A DNA stretch of 64,000 nt from Centropus unirufus (Eukaryota > Chordata > Aves > Cuculiformes > Centropidae). Where the stretch lies: contig VYZI01000074.1 in NCBI GenBank assembly GCA_013397695.1, forward strand, positions 2,630,315 through 2,694,314, in the 5' to 3' direction. The position numbers were made by a program, and so were the translations under genes. Shown piece by piece: positions 63,949-64,000 of the stretch. Every line of letters begins with the position of its first letter. Within the stretch, counting starts at the first letter, position 1. The notes under the pieces are model-generated. The model was not told the origin of the DNA and did no database searches. It saw only the letters and a program-made list of their open reading frames with translations.

Positions 63949-64000
63949 TCCTTCCTTCCTTCCTTCCTTCCTTCCTTCCTTCCTTCCTTCCTTCCTTCCT
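63949..64000 (+). repeat. (CTTC)n microsatellite running off the window
   Basis: About 13 perfect tetranucleotide units up to the last base, so the full length is unknown. Confidence 0.97.

Noticed and set aside
1..64000. tRNA, rRNA, CRISPR arrays, LTR retroviral proviruses
   Set aside because: No tRNA B-box with cloverleaf, no regularly spaced repeats, and no paired LTRs or gag/pol motifs were seen on either strand.

Overview
The window looks like amniote, most probably bird, genomic DNA. It is AT-rich, has no dense coding, and carries at least eight fragments of the CR1 LINE in both orientations; CR1 is the dominant repeat of birds and is also common in crocodilians and turtles. I found no operons, tRNA, rRNA, CRISPR array or intact long gene. 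Nearly all open frames are short and look like chance.

The main content is a dead, intron-containing protein kinase gene on the minus strand, running from about 38.25 kb down to 16.16 kb. Nine exon remnants in correct order rebuild an almost complete kinase domain and part of the C-terminal tail: glycine loop (38.12-38.25 kb), VAIK lysine (34.48-34.56), helix C to the HRD stem (33.70-33.87), catalytic loop (32.38-32.43), DFG to APE (31.11-31.24), helix F region (27.30-27.43), C-lobe end (25.18-25.31), the UBA-like segment (about 24.17-24.34) and a tail exon (16.16-16.49). The closest family I know is HUNK, an AMPK-related kinase. The divergence is too great for the HUNK orthologue itself, so I read it as a HUNK paralogue. 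It is disabled by two in-frame stops, at least two frameshifts and several lost splice donors. Because its introns and their phases survive, it is an unprocessed pseudogene, not a retrocopy. A further tail remnant at about 12.1 kb is possible.

Region by region: 1-4.9 kb, nothing recognisable; 4.9-5.9 kb, a CR1 3' end and two small tandem duplications; 5.9-16.1 kb, non-coding with small repeats; 16.2-38.25 kb, the kinase relic, with CR1 copies in its introns at 18.3, 22.1 and 29.2 kb and a small plus-strand frame with a possible signal peptide at 36.3 kb; 38.3-44.6 kb, non-coding; 44.6-45.1 kb, CR1; 45.1-49.66 kb, non-coding with one unexplained 112-codon frame; 49.66-49.75 kb, an assembly gap; 49.75-55.9 kb, non-coding, possibly with conserved regulatory sequence; 55.9-56.1 kb, CR1; 56.1-61.9 kb, non-coding; 61.9-62.7 kb, two CR1 3' ends; and a tetranucleotide repeat running off the right edge.

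Comparisons with HUNK rest on my memory of the family and on hand translation. No alignment or search was run.
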